Assembly: GCA_042095055.1 (NCBI GenBank)
Contig: JBELBZ010000006.1
Span: 30,652-94,651, forward strand
Length of the DNA stretch: 64,000 bases
Reading direction: 5' to 3'
Source of the DNA: UBA8752 sp042095055
GTDB taxonomy: Bacteria > Bacteroidota > Bacteroidia > Flavobacteriales_D > Sanyastnellaceae
In this document: positions 35,831 to 46,600 of the stretch, piece by piece
Layout of the letters: every line of letters begins with the position of its first letter
How positions within the stretch are numbered: the stretch's first letter is position 1
Position numbers and translations under genes: made by a program
Notes under the pieces: model-generated
Seen by the model: the letters and a program-made list of their open reading frames with translations, nothing else
What the model was told of the DNA's origin: nothing
The model's database searches: none

Positions 35831-38800
35831 TCATTCAAAAATGACCACCCTTTCCCGGACCAACCTGCCCGGTTGGGTCAGGGTGAGCATGTGCACCCCT
35901 GATGGAATTCCCTGCACGGGAATTCGACCCTGTACAATGCCCCCTTCAATGGACCGACCACTCCCTGAGCGCACAACCCGTCCAGCAGCATCTTGAAGAT
36001 GCCAATCAAAACGGCCCTGCCACCCCTCGAGGTTAAACGCAATGTCCTGGTTTGTCGGGTTGGGGAACACCCTAAAGGAGGTGGACTCCGCCGGAGGAGG
36101 CGCCACGCTGTTGATCAGGTTGGTCTCGAAATGGAAACGGTGTACAATGGACTTTCCAAAATCCGGCTCAAAGGTGATCCAGTTTCCTCCGACCTTTCTT
36201 AGGCGCACGAAGCCATTGCCATCGTCATTGGCCCAAAAACCAATGCCGTCATCGTCCGCGTCTTGGAACTCAAAGGTGTAACAACCCTGGTTCAGGTAGA
36301 TGGTATCCCGGTATTGGGTATTGGCTTCGGAATAACTCCGCTCGAAATACACCGTGCCGTCTTGGTGGGTGAGCTTGGCGCTGTTCTCCCATGGTGCACT
36401 GTTCGTTCGAACGAAGACAATCAAGCGGTTGTCGTCCTCATCCCCAGGATCCTCCATGTAGGTGTAGGTTGGAGGGCGGCGGAACGTGCTGCGCACTTCA
36501 TTGTTCCAATCCACTTCATCCGTGCCGCCATTGGGCGCGGAAACCCGGGCAACAAAGATCAGGTCTACCTCGTCGTCTCCATCCCACAATGAGGCGTCCA
36601 AAGCCACCAGCTCCACCACTTCTTCTTCCAAGAACCCCAGCTCTCCAGTCCAAGTGTATGACTGCAGGTTGTCAGGCAAGCCAAAGGTGATGGTGCAAGA
36701 TGTCAACGGAGTGCTGCCGCTGTTGCGCAACACCACTTTGGGACGGTCGCAGATGGGGTTGGTGCGCGATGCCAGTTTGGTCCCGCTCGGCGCCAACACC
36801 TCCACCAGCTCGGCATCCAAGCTGTGGTTGGCTGGACCGTATGCGATGATTTGTCCCTCGAACCGGTAATTGCCATCGGGATCATAGTCCACGTCGTAGT
36901 CCACCGTAAAGGGACCGTCTCCGGCCACGTGGGGCGTCAATTCCATGTCACGTGTGTCCACCGGTGCTCCAGGACACCAGCCCGCCCGGTCATAAATCCA
37001 AGTGCCTCCTTGAGGAAACAGCGCATTGTCGGCACACTCCTGCATGATTTGCCAAGACCACAGCTCCTGGCCGTCGACCTTGACCTTGTGGATGTTGTAG
37101 CAGAATTCGGCGCAGTTGTTGCCCGAGCCAAAGCCATGGCCAGAAGCGCGGGTCTTCAGGCGCCACATCTCTTCAGCGGCTTCCGGGGTGTATTCGTAAC
37201 CCACCACGTTCTGGTCGAAGGTGGAGAGGCCGTATTGACCTTTCCAAAACGCTTCCACATCCAAAACGTCTCGGGCAGGCTCACCCTCAATGAAGTGGAA
37301 CTTGAGGTCGAGCAGCTCTTGCCAATTGCCTGCCTGCAATTCCACACTGTCACGAAGCAAGGGCAGGTAATCGGTCACATCGTACCACCACGTCCAGCCA
37401 TCGTCCCCCAGATCCAGTCCAATCCCATAGGGCGTGATGTACCGGTACAACTCATAGCGGTCAATGACCTCAAAGGACACACCGAAATAATCCAAGGTGT
37501 CGTTGACCACTTCGGTCACCTCCCCGGGAACGGGATAGGTCACCGTATCGCCGAAGAGCGGCACCGAGGTTGTCTCGCCCGGAGCATAGTGGTAGGTCAA
37601 ATCGGTCATGACCACCCCATTGCCCTCGACCTCCCAAGCCGACAGGCTCATCGGGGCGACGGGCTGCAGATCCAAGATGGCGCCGTCGGCCACCAGCTCC
37701 AGGTATTCACCACGACCAAAACCGATGTATGGCCGGAAGTCTGCCCCGAGCCCCTTGGCCTGCTCACGTGCAGGGGTGGTGCGGCGCAAGGTCGATCCGT
37801 GGTGATGGCCGGGGTTCCCGTTGGGGCTGTAGTTCTGTTCCTCGGTTCCGTTGGCACCATCAAACCGATAGTCGATCAGCAGGTTTTCGTAGTTGGGGTG
37901 CCAAGCTGTGGGCTGACGGTTCATCCAAGAGGCTATGGTTTCGGCGTCCAATGCTTGGGACCACACCCGGAAATCATCGACACGGCCATTGTAACGGTTG
38001 TTTCCATTGCCCGAGGCGCCCAGGTTCATCTTGACGATGCCCTCGATGGGATTGTCCTTGTTGGTCCCCGAATGAAAGAGGGCACCGTTGAGGTACATCT
38101 CCATGATGCCCGTATCGGCGTTCTTCACGAATGCCCAGTGGTTCCAACGCCCTTCATAATCTTCGGGCTGAGCCTGCTGATCGATGCGGTCGTAGCCGCC
38201 GTCTTGACCGCAGTCCCAGTAAACGCGCCCATTGCTCCATGGCAGGTGCACGTTGACCACACGCTGTCCAGCTGCGTTGATGCCTTCAAACAGGGTGCCG
38301 TTCTCTGGCTGGATGTTGGGATCACCGTATACCCAGCATTCGATGGTGATTTCTGAAGAAAGGCCCTCGAGGTCCGTGACATCGACTTCCACGCGATCAG
38401 GCGCTGTGAAGTCCACTTCACCGTCGTGGCCATTGGTGGTCCACGCCCCGCCTGCCATGCCCGTCGCCGGCACCCAGCCGTCCTCGTTGCCATCGGTTTG
38501 GGATGTCACATCCTCCAAGGCGAATTCCAGAACGAGGTTGCCCTCGCCGTCCCATTCAATCGGAGGGGACAGCCTGATGGACAGGCTGTCGTCGGCGAAC
38601 TGCCATGGCGACAATCCATATTGATAAGATGTGTTGGGAAGGTCTTTGAATCCAGTCAACACGGTATCGGATGTCAGTCCCCATTTGAGGTCCATGCGCC
38701 GCGCTGCTGGCGCGCCTTGTACTGGCAAATACAACCGGTCAATGCTGCCCGCACCAAGCGGAGCCAGTTCCTCGGCCGTCCATAGAAATTGGGCCCGCTT

Positions 38801-39316
38801 GGCCGTGGCAGGCTCAAACAAGGGCGCTGTATACACCACCTCACCCGGCTGCACTGTCGTTTCCGACAGCACCATGTCTACGATGTGCTGAGCCGCAGGC
38901 AGCCACACCGAATCCTGAACCCCATCCACATAAGGGACGACGTTGGCCGTATCAAAAGCCGCATCGGCCAACAACTGAAACGGATGCTGCAATGCCGCAC
39001 TGTCGAGCAGGCCCGTGTGGTCGAACAGGTATGTGTAGGACAGGTAGTCCCACTCGCCACAGGCGAATCCGAGATTCCCAGCTGTGCCGTCCTCGAAACA
39101 CTTCAAGGAGTATTCCATGAGCACCTTTCCGTAGGCTACTCCATTGTCGGCTGGGGGGAAATTGAACCACCGGCGTCCTGGGCTGTCGTAGGCCGTTTCA
39201 GGATTGTTCTGCGCCTCGAACGTGTACGTCTGTACAGTCGTCGTGTCTGCAGTAGAAGAGAGTGCGGCTCCACAGAGGAGCACGAGCAAGAATGGTCGCA
39301 TCACAGCCTGAATCAT
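35831..39316 (-). CDS. Secreted PNGase F-related protein with LamG domain and T9SS sorting domain
   Basis: About 1161 residues; the ATG at 39316 (or 39301) is preferred to a TTG at 39322. Signal peptide MRPFLLVLLCGAALSSTADT. N-terminal part resembles the first jelly-roll of peptide-N-glycosidase F (YGKVLMEYSLKC ... CGEWDYLSYTYLFD). A LamG/concanavalin-type domain follows (about 300-490, TIECWVYGDP, WNHWAFVKNADTGIMEMYLN, RVDDFRVWSQAL). A later PNGase F-like region has GHGFGSGNNCAEFCYNIHKV and GTWIYDRAGWCPG (about 725-790). The C-terminus is a T9SS type A domain (FRVFPNPTNQDIAFNLEG to RLVRERVVIFE). Possible deglycosylation or glycan binding at the cell surface; catalytic residues not verified. 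Starts four bases after the aminotransferase gene, so probably co-transcribed. Confidence 0.85.
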   Translation of the reverse strand: MIQAVMRPFLLVLLCGAALSSTADTTTVQTYTFEAQNNPETAYDSPGRRWFNFPPADNGVAYGKVLMEYSLKCFEDGTAGNLGFACGEWDYLSYTYLFDHTGLLDSAALQHPFQLLADAAFDTANVVPYVDGVQDSVWLPAAQHIVDMVLSETTVQPGEVVYTAPLFEPATAKRAQFLWTAEELAPLGAGSIDRLYLPVQGAPAARRMDLKWGLTSDTVLTGFKDLPNTSYQYGLSPWQFADDSLSIRLSPPIEWDGEGNLVLEFALEDVTSQTDGNEDGWVPATGMAGGAWTTNGHDGEVDFTAPDRVEVDVTDLEGLSSEITIECWVYGDPNIQPENGTLFEGINAAGQRVVNVHLPWSNGRVYWDCGQDGGYDRIDQQAQPEDYEGRWNHWAFVKNADTGIMEMYLNGALFHSGTNKDNPIEGIVKMNLGASGNGNNRYNGRVDDFRVWSQALDAETIASWMNRQPTAWHPNYENLLIDYRFDGANGTEEQNYSPNGNPGHHHGSTLRRTTPAREQAKGLGADFRPYIGFGRGEYLELVADGAILDLQPVAPMSLSAWEVEGNGVVMTDLTYHYAPGETTSVPLFGDTVTYPVPGEVTEVVNDTLDYFGVSFEVIDRYELYRYITPYGIGLDLGDDGWTWWYDVTDYLPLLRDSVELQAGNWQELLDLKFHFIEGEPARDVLDVEAFWKGQYGLSTFDQNVVGYEYTPEAAEEMWRLKTRASGHGFGSGNNCAEFCYNIHKVKVDGQELWSWQIMQECADNALFPQGGTWIYDRAGWCPGAPVDTRDMELTPHVAGDGPFTVDYDVDYDPDGNYRFEGQIIAYGPANHSLDAELVEVLAPSGTKLASRTNPICDRPKVVLRNSGSTPLTSCTITFGLPDNLQSYTWTGELGFLEEEVVELVALDASLWDGDDEVDLIFVARVSAPNGGTDEVDWNNEVRSTFRRPPTYTYMEDPGDEDDNRLIVFVRTNSAPWENSAKLTHQDGTVYFERSYSEANTQYRDTIYLNQGCYTFEFQDADDDGIGFWANDDGNGFVRLRKVGGNWITFEPDFGKSIVHRFHFETNLINSVAPPPAESTSFRVFPNPTNQDIAFNLEGWQGRFDWHLQDAAGRVVRSGSGRSIEGGIVQGRIPVQGIPSGVHMLTLTQPGRLVRERVVIFE

Positions 39317-39325
39317 GGTCAAAAG

Positions 39326-40522
39326 TTAAGCACGGCCCGGGTACACTTCCAGGGCTGCAGCAATCACTTGAACGGCCCGACGAATCGCATCTTCCTCCAA
39401 CACATAGGCGATGCGAACTTCATCGCTCCCTGCGCCAGGCGTAGCATAAAACCCACTTGCTGGAGCCATCATGACGGTTTCGCCTTCGCGCTCAAAATTG
39501 GACAGGATCCATTCGCAAAATGCGTCACTGGAATCGATGGGCAACTTGGCAACCGCGTAGAAAGCGCCCCCTGGAGTAGGCACCGTCACGCCGGGAATGG
39601 CACGCAACCCTTCGACAAGGGCATCGCGGCGTCCCACGTATGCAGATTTGACCTCATCGAAATATGACCGCGGTGTTTTGAGCGCAGCTTCTCCCGCGAT
39701 TTGCCCCAAGGTTGGCGGTGAAAGACGCGCCATGGCAAACCGCATGCAAGCCCGGTGAACCGCAGCATTTCGGGTCACCAAGGCCCCTACCCTCGCGCCG
39801 CACATGCTGTAACGCTTGGATACGGAATCCATCAACACAACATGGTCTTCCAAGCCTTCCAACGACAGCACGCTGCGCGGCGGAATGTCTCCGTAACAAA
39901 ACTCCCGGTAAACCTCATCGGCAAAGAGGTACAGGTCATTCTCTAAAACCAAAGAGCGAATGGCATTGAGTTCGTCGTCGGTATAGACATACCCGGTCGG
40001 GTTGCCAGGGTTGCAGATGAGGATGGCCTTGGTGCGCGGGGTCACCTTGGCGGCTATTTCCTCCACCGGCGGCAATGCAAATCCGTCCTCGATCCAAGAA
40101 GTCACGGGGACCACCTTCACCCCCGCCGAAGCTGCAAATCCGAGATAGTTGGCATAAAACGGTTCTGGAATGATGACCTCATCGCCGGGCTCAAGGCAAG
40201 CTTGAAACGCAAAAATCAGTGCCTCACTGCCGCCTGTGGTGACGATGATCTGATCGGGATTCACATCGACCCCAACCGAACTGTAATACCCTGACAGACC
40301 TTCTCGGTATGAAGCGAAGCCGTCACTGGGGCTGTACTCGATCACGGTACGGTCCATGTTGCGCACGGCCTCGAGTGCTACTGCAGGGGTTTGAATGTCG
40401 GGCTGCCCTATGTTGAGGTGGAGCACCTTGCGCCCCGCTGCCTTAGCAGCAACGGCAAAGGGAGCGAGCTTTCGAATGGGACTGTCGGGCATGGCATGGC
40501 CCTTGGACGAAATGCTTGGCAT
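39326..40522 (-). CDS. PLP-dependent aminotransferase, class I/II (aspartate aminotransferase-like)
   Basis: 398 residues. Fold type I features: HLNIGQPDIQTP, VTTGGSEALIFAFQACL, the NPGNPTGYVYTDDEL block binding PLP and carboxylate, LFADEVYREF with the ring-stacking Asp, and the Schiff-base Lys in DSVSKRYSMCGARVG. C-terminal RIAYVLEEDAIRRAVQVI. The sequence resembles Bacteroidota proteins annotated as aspartate or broad-range aminotransferases. Donor specificity cannot be read. A TATCTTTG box lies 34 bases upstream, and the PNGase-like gene follows directly. Confidence 0.93.
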   Translation of the reverse strand: MPSISSKGHAMPDSPIRKLAPFAVAAKAAGRKVLHLNIGQPDIQTPAVALEAVRNMDRTVIEYSPSDGFASYREGLSGYYSSVGVDVNPDQIIVTTGGSEALIFAFQACLEPGDEVIIPEPFYANYLGFAASAGVKVVPVTSWIEDGFALPPVEEIAAKVTPRTKAILICNPGNPTGYVYTDDELNAIRSLVLENDLYLFADEVYREFCYGDIPPRSVLSLEGLEDHVVLMDSVSKRYSMCGARVGALVTRNAAVHRACMRFAMARLSPPTLGQIAGEAALKTPRSYFDEVKSAYVGRRDALVEGLRAIPGVTVPTPGGAFYAVAKLPIDSSDAFCEWILSNFEREGETVMMAPASGFYATPGAGSDEVRIAYVLEEDAIRRAVQVIAAALEVYPGRA

Positions 40523-40556
40523 GTGAAGTTGATTTGAGTCGCCAGTGAATCGGCGC

Positions 40557-40564
40557 CAAAGATA
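40557..40564 (-). promoter_or_regulatory. Candidate -7 box (TATCTTTG) for the aminotransferase operon
   Basis: Minus-strand TATCTTTG, exact TAnnTTTG and identical to the box before tRNA-Thr(CGU), 34 bases before the ATG at 40522. Confidence 0.5.
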
Positions 40565-40579
40565 ACCGCCCTAAAAGCA

Positions 40580-40608
40580 GGAAGCCGACCCTGTAGGGGC
40601 CGGCTTCC
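40580..40608 (-). terminator. Terminator-like hairpin after the 3818-aa gene
   Basis: Perfect stem GGAAGCCG / CGGCTTCC with a 13-base loop, 23 bases after the giant gene stop. The following minus-strand bases CTGCTTTTAGG hold a short T run. Confidence 0.65.
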
Positions 40609-40631
40609 AATGGTTTTAGAACCGCTTGACA

Positions 40632-43600
40632 TTACTGGGTCACCAGCAACTTCTTCACGGCCATGTAGGAATTCGAGGAGATGCGGATTTGGTACATGCC
40701 TGCATCGAGCCCTCCGGCATCGACGGTCATGAAGTACTCCACATCGCTCATGGCGTTGCCATCGTACAACTCCTGCACGAGCTGGCCAGCCATGTCGTAT
40801 AGATCAACACGCAAGCGCATGTTGTTCGACACCACGAAGCCCAGCTGGCTCACGTTGTTGGTTGGGTTGGGCTGCAAGCCCGTCACCCGGATGGGCTCTT
40901 TGAGGTCTCCACCCACCGAAACATCGAAGGGCTGGTGGCCTGAAGCTTCGCCGCTGACATAAGGAGCATCAGGTTGAACCGCAGCATTGGTTACAGCGTA
41001 ACCGAAAGTGGTGGTATTGCCGCAGGCATCACTGATGGTGTAATCATATACCGCCGACCAAGGCAATGCACAATCCAAGTCCAGCATGATGTCACCACTT
41101 GATCCGAGGTACCCTTGCGAAGCACCATTCAAGATGAGCTCTCCGCTCCAATAGAACCAAGCGCTTGCGCCGTAGTTGGCGTTCTGGTTGTTTGCACCAA
41201 GACCAACCTGCATGCCATAGTAATAATTGGTGGGCTGATGGGTCAAGCTCAATTCTGAGCCAGCGTAAATGCCGGTACCAATCATACCTCCAGTCTGCAT
41301 CACGAAGTAGTTCCAGAACGTCCAGATGTTCAACCCAGACAAAACGTTAGGGCAATCCTTCTTGTAACCTCGGCCCAATGCTTCCCACTCCGCCCAGCTG
41401 AACGCTGTGTTGTAGTCTCCATTCCAGATGAAACCACCTGTACCGTCAGCATTCTGAACTTCGACTTCGATGCTCATGGATTGGTCATAGAAGCTCTCGA
41501 CAATGTTGACACCGCCTGGAACAATGGAGAATGACTCTCCATTGAAAGGTGCGCCCTCCAATACAAGTGCTGAAGTGGCGCCTTCCTGACAAGACTCCCC
41601 ATTGAGGAAAGCCTCTGGCGTGCCCGCGGCGCAATGGTTGCCAATCTCATCCGTGGGCACGAAGCCCGTGATGGTTTCGACCACCTCATAGGTTGCATCG
41701 CTGCACGCATCCTCGACCTCCAAGTCAACGGGTTCTGGAACGTAGTCGAAATCAAACAATCCCACCTGCTCTTCTTGGGTGAGGGCGTCTCCATTCATGA
41801 TGCCCTCGCTGTCTGTGATTTGTGGTCCCGTCACGTCATTGAACGTCACCGTTTGTGTCGCACTGCCCATTCCTGAGTTGCCGCAGTCGTCGGTTGCAGA
41901 CGCCATGTATGTCCTCACGATGGTGTAACTGCCCGCATCTCCGCAGAGGTAAGCAGGCTCGCTGTCCACGAAAGAGACCACACCCACAACAGGTGCATCT
42001 GCGCAATTGTCTGTGGCACTGGCCGTGACAGCTGCTGCAGTTGGCATGGTGCCGTTACAGTTGGCATCGAGGTCAATGGAGACGTCTCCAGGAACACCGT
42101 CGAGGAACACTGTAGGTGCAGTGTTGTCAATCACGATGATGTGCTGCAAGGTGGTGTCGCTGGACATGTTGCCTGAAGCATCCGTGGCCTGAATCACCCA
42201 ACGGCGATCGAATTCACGGCATCCTGCGATGCCTGTTTCGTTGACTTCATCGTAGAGGATCTCGACATCGAATGAGCAGTTGTCCGTGGCTTCATACCAT
42301 GGCGCACCGGCTGCAAACAAGTCCACCATGTCCACGCAGGACTCTCCAGCATACATGGTGTAGTCCTCGAGATCAAAGATGTTCAGCACAGGAGACAGGG
42401 TATCCAGTACCGTCACATTGACGGATCCGCTGGTCACGTTGCCATTGACATCCTCTACCTGAACCGTCATGGTGTTGATACCGGCATCCTCACAACCGTA
42501 TGCCATGCCTGGGCCATCCGCCCCTGCAGCGCCAAAGCTGAATCCAACGATGCCGCATGCGTCGCTGCTGCCGTTGTCCAAATCGGAGGCCATGATTGAA
42601 GCAGCGCCATCTTCATCGAGGTAGAGCACAGCGTCGGCGAGGACCAATGTGGGAGCCACGTTGTCTTCTACCGTTACAATCGCTGTCGCAGAGCTGGTGT
42701 TGCCGCTCTGATCCACCGCAGTGATGGTCACCGTCACGTCTCCAACATCACTGCAATCCAATGATTCAATGTCGATGCTAGAGGATGCCACTGTGCAGTT
42801 GTCGGTGATCGAGGCCAATTCCGACACAGTCAGCGTCGCATTTCCGGCCGCATCGAGCTGCTTGGTGATGTTTGAAGCGACAATGATGGGGTCGATGATG
42901 TCAGCCACCGTCACTGTAGCCGTTGCCGTTGCCGTGTTTCCTGCAATGTCGGTCACGGTCAAGGTCACCGTATTGTCCCCCAAGTCAGCACATGTGAATG
43001 CGGTCTGGGAAGCTGCGAAATCCACTGCAGTGAAGTCGTCGCTGGATCCATTGTCTAGATCCTCGGCTTCGATAGATGCATTTCCAGCGGGGTCCAGATA
43101 CAAGGTCAAGCCATCGGCCAGTGCTGCGGGATCTGTCGTGTGGACCACGATGTTGAGGAAGGCAAAAATGCTCGCCTGCCCACAGCCGTCGATGTGACGT
43201 GCACTGAACATCACTGATCCATCTGCAAACGGACCAGTCTCGAACTCAGCATAGCCATTGGCCACATCCAAAGCAGTCACCGTGTGCGTCTCAGACAGCG
43301 CACCCATGATGTACAACTCGACGATGTCTCCTTCTTCCGCAGACTCTACGCCGCTTCCTGTGAAGATCACGCGCATGGTGGGCGTGTCATCGTTGGTCAC
43401 GTCGTCCGTTCCACTCAGTCCGTTGTCACTGCCATCGGTAAGGTCGATGACCGGGCAGCTCGGTGCGAAGTCGTCGATCACCGTAAAGGTGGCCGTCGTG
43501 CTGCTGCTGTTGCTGTGGATATCGGTCACAGTGAAGGTCACCGTTTCAGTACCGGTGCTTCCGCAGTCATCGCTCAAGCCCGTGCTGTTGTCTGACCAAG

Positions 43601-46600
43601 CGTCAATGCCGCAATTGTCGGTAGCAGCTGCGCCACCATAACCCGCAATCCAGGCACTGTAGGCTGCGCCTTCGTTGCCATCGCGCTGGTAGGTCTGGTC
43701 TTCCGCCGTGGGGCTGATGACTGGATTCTCGTCGTCGGTCACCGTGACGGTGAAGGACGCCGTGTTGACGTTGCCATGAATGTCAGACGCTGTGTAGGTG
43801 ATGGTCGTGGTGCCCACTGGGAAGATGTCACCAGAAGTCGCATCTCCATAGAACGCCGACATGCCACAGTTGTCCGCAGCGGTTGGGGCCGTGTAGTTGA
43901 CTGAAGTCGAACACTGACCTGCATCTGCCGTCTGGGTGATGTTCGCGGGGGTTCCACTGATCGCAGGCGCCTCATCGTCGGTGACCGTGATGGTGAAAGA
44001 TCCCGTCGAACTGTTGCCATGGATGTCTGTGGCCGTGTAGGTCACCGTCGTCGTACCCACCGCGAAGGCGTCCCCAGGGTTCGCATCAGAAGTGAATGTG
44101 GCAATGGCACAGTTATCGGCGGCCGTGGGGGCCGTCCAGGTCACATCGGCCTCACACTCGCCGGCATCTGCCGTTTGCGTAATGTTCGCCGGCATGCCGC
44201 TGAAGGTCGGCTGCTCATTGTCGGTCACGGTCACCGTGAAAGTGGCCGTGCTCGTGTTGCTGTGGATGTCCGTGGCCGTGTAGGTCACCGTCGTCGTGCC
44301 CACAGGGAACGCCGCGCCACTGTTGTAGTCAGAGGTGAACGTGGCGATGCCGCAATTGTCTGCGGCCGTGGGAGCCGTCCAGTTGGCCAACGCGGTGCAA
44401 TTGCCCGCATCGTTGTTCAAGCTAATGTTGGCCGGCATGCCGCTGATGGTCGGCTGCTCATTGTCGGTCACAGTCACCGTGAAGGTGGATGTGGTCGTGT
44501 TGCTGTAGATGTCTGTGGCCGTGTAGGTCACCGTCGTCGTGCCCACGGGGAACGCCGCCCCACTATTGTAGTCGGAAGTGAACGAGGCGATGCCGCAGTT
44601 GTCTGCAGCCGTGGGAGCCGTCCAGCTGGCGACCGCGGTGCAATTGCCCGCGTCGTTGTTCAAGCTGATGTTCGCTGGCGTGCCTGTGATCGAAGGATCC
44701 TCATCGTCGGTCACCGTCACCGTGATAGAGCTGGTCGCGGTGTTTCCGTGGATGTCCAGTGCCGTATATGTCACCGTCGTCGTGCCTACGGCGAAGGTCG
44801 CCCCCGAAGCGTGCGTTCCGGTCAAGGAAGCCAAGCCACAGTTGTCCGTTGCCGTGGGTTCAGTCCACGTGGCCACAGCACCACAGATGCCCGCATCGTT
44901 GGACAGGGTGATGTCCTCGAAATCGTTGGACGCACCCTCGAATCCGATGGTCTGCGAAGACCCATCGAAATCACTGCTGTACGTGATGTCGTCGTAGTAG
45001 AACCCGGATGCATTGCTGGCTCCGCCCCACGCGATGTTGTCGCCGTACGCCTGGGTGTATCCATTGGCCACGCGCCACACGTTCATCCACGTGTTGGCGG
45101 AGACTCCAGCTCCGTCGTCTACCGAGTAGACCGCCGTATCCAGAGACGGATCGCCACTTGCATCGATGGTATAGGTCACATTGACCTTGTGCCAGACGTT
45201 GCGGTCGAGATTGCTTGCAATCGTCGTGGCCGGGAAAGCGCCTGTACCCGCATCATAAGAGTACGTGGAGATGTTCAAACCATCGCCCGAGGCATCGGTG
45301 TCATTCTTGATGTTGATGTTGATGCCTGTGCGGTCATCCCCCGCGTAGGTTCCTTGGTAGATCTTGTGGGTAGATCCATCGCCATCGCCGGTGGCTTCCG
45401 CCTTGAAGTAGAGCTCGAGGGTGAAGACCGTTCCCGGACCCGTTCCCGATGGAAGTCCCAGGCTGGGCGCGTGCGGAGAACCCTGACCGGGGTTGTTGTA
45501 GGCGTTGGTTAAGAACCAGCTGTTGTTTCCGGAGTTGGCCTCGGCGTCGGTGACGGTCTCGTCATCGGTGGCGTCGTTCTGGAAGTAGGCCTGGGCTCCA
45601 CCGGTCCATCCCCCCTGGATGGTGCTGTTTCCAGAATCGGAGATGGGGCCGAGCACATAGTCTCCACCACTTCCTCCACCCGTGGCAATTACGGGGGCCT
45701 CGTCATCGGTGATGGTCACCGTGAAGTCGGACGTGGTCGTATTACCTGCATCGTCAATGGCCGTGTAGGTCACCGTCGTCGTCCCCACGGGGAACGCGTC
45801 GCCCGAGGCGGCGTCGCCCGAGAATGAAGCAATGGCCACGTTGTCGGTTGCCGTAGGCGCCGTGTAGTAGACCACAGCCGAACACGCGCCTGCTTCGGCA
45901 GTCTGGGTGATGTCCGTTGGGTTTCCGCTGATCACAGGTGCTTCACCGTCGCTCACGGTAACCGTGAAGGATGATGTGGTCGTGTTGCCGGCAGCATCCA
46001 TGGCGGTATACGTTACGGTCGTTATCCCATCATCAAAAGTATCTCCACTGGCATGCGTCGAAGTGAACGAAGTCACACCGCAGTTATCGGAAGCCTCGGG
46101 ATCAGCCGGCGTCTCCACCTGCTCCTCGCCATTCAGCACGAGGGAATCAAATCCAATCTCCGGGCTGGACACCTGGATCTTCACAGCACGGGTGAATGCC
46201 ACTCCGCTGACCGTAATGGTGTTGTTGCCCAATGAGAGGGGCTGGGCATTTCCTTGGAAAAAGTTACCGTTGGCCACTGTCTTGACGACCCTGTAGTTGG
46301 CGCCGCCCACGGGAAGTGAGGTGACATTGATCGAGACGGTCTGTTGGTTTCCACTGTTGGGGTCTGCAGCCGTGGTGGCCGTGAAGACCTGTGTCCAGGT
46401 GGCATTGGGTCCTGCAGCGAAAAGGTCACTGGTGCCGGTGGTCATGGTCGGGGAAACCTGCTCCTCACCATTGAGTACCAATGAATCAAATTCAATGTCT
46501 CCACTGCCGAGTTGCAACTTCACCGAACGGGTAAAGGCGACCCCACTGACCGTAATGGTGTTGGTGCCCAAAGTCAAGGGCTGCGCTGAGGCTTGGAACC

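Noticed and set aside
36824..38356. Plus-strand frame of 510 codons
   Set aside because: Antisense to the LamG and PNGase-like regions, which contain recognisable domains.
39317..39322. TTG start for the PNGase-like gene
   Set aside because: Two ATG codons follow within 21 bases, and the signal peptide begins at the second.
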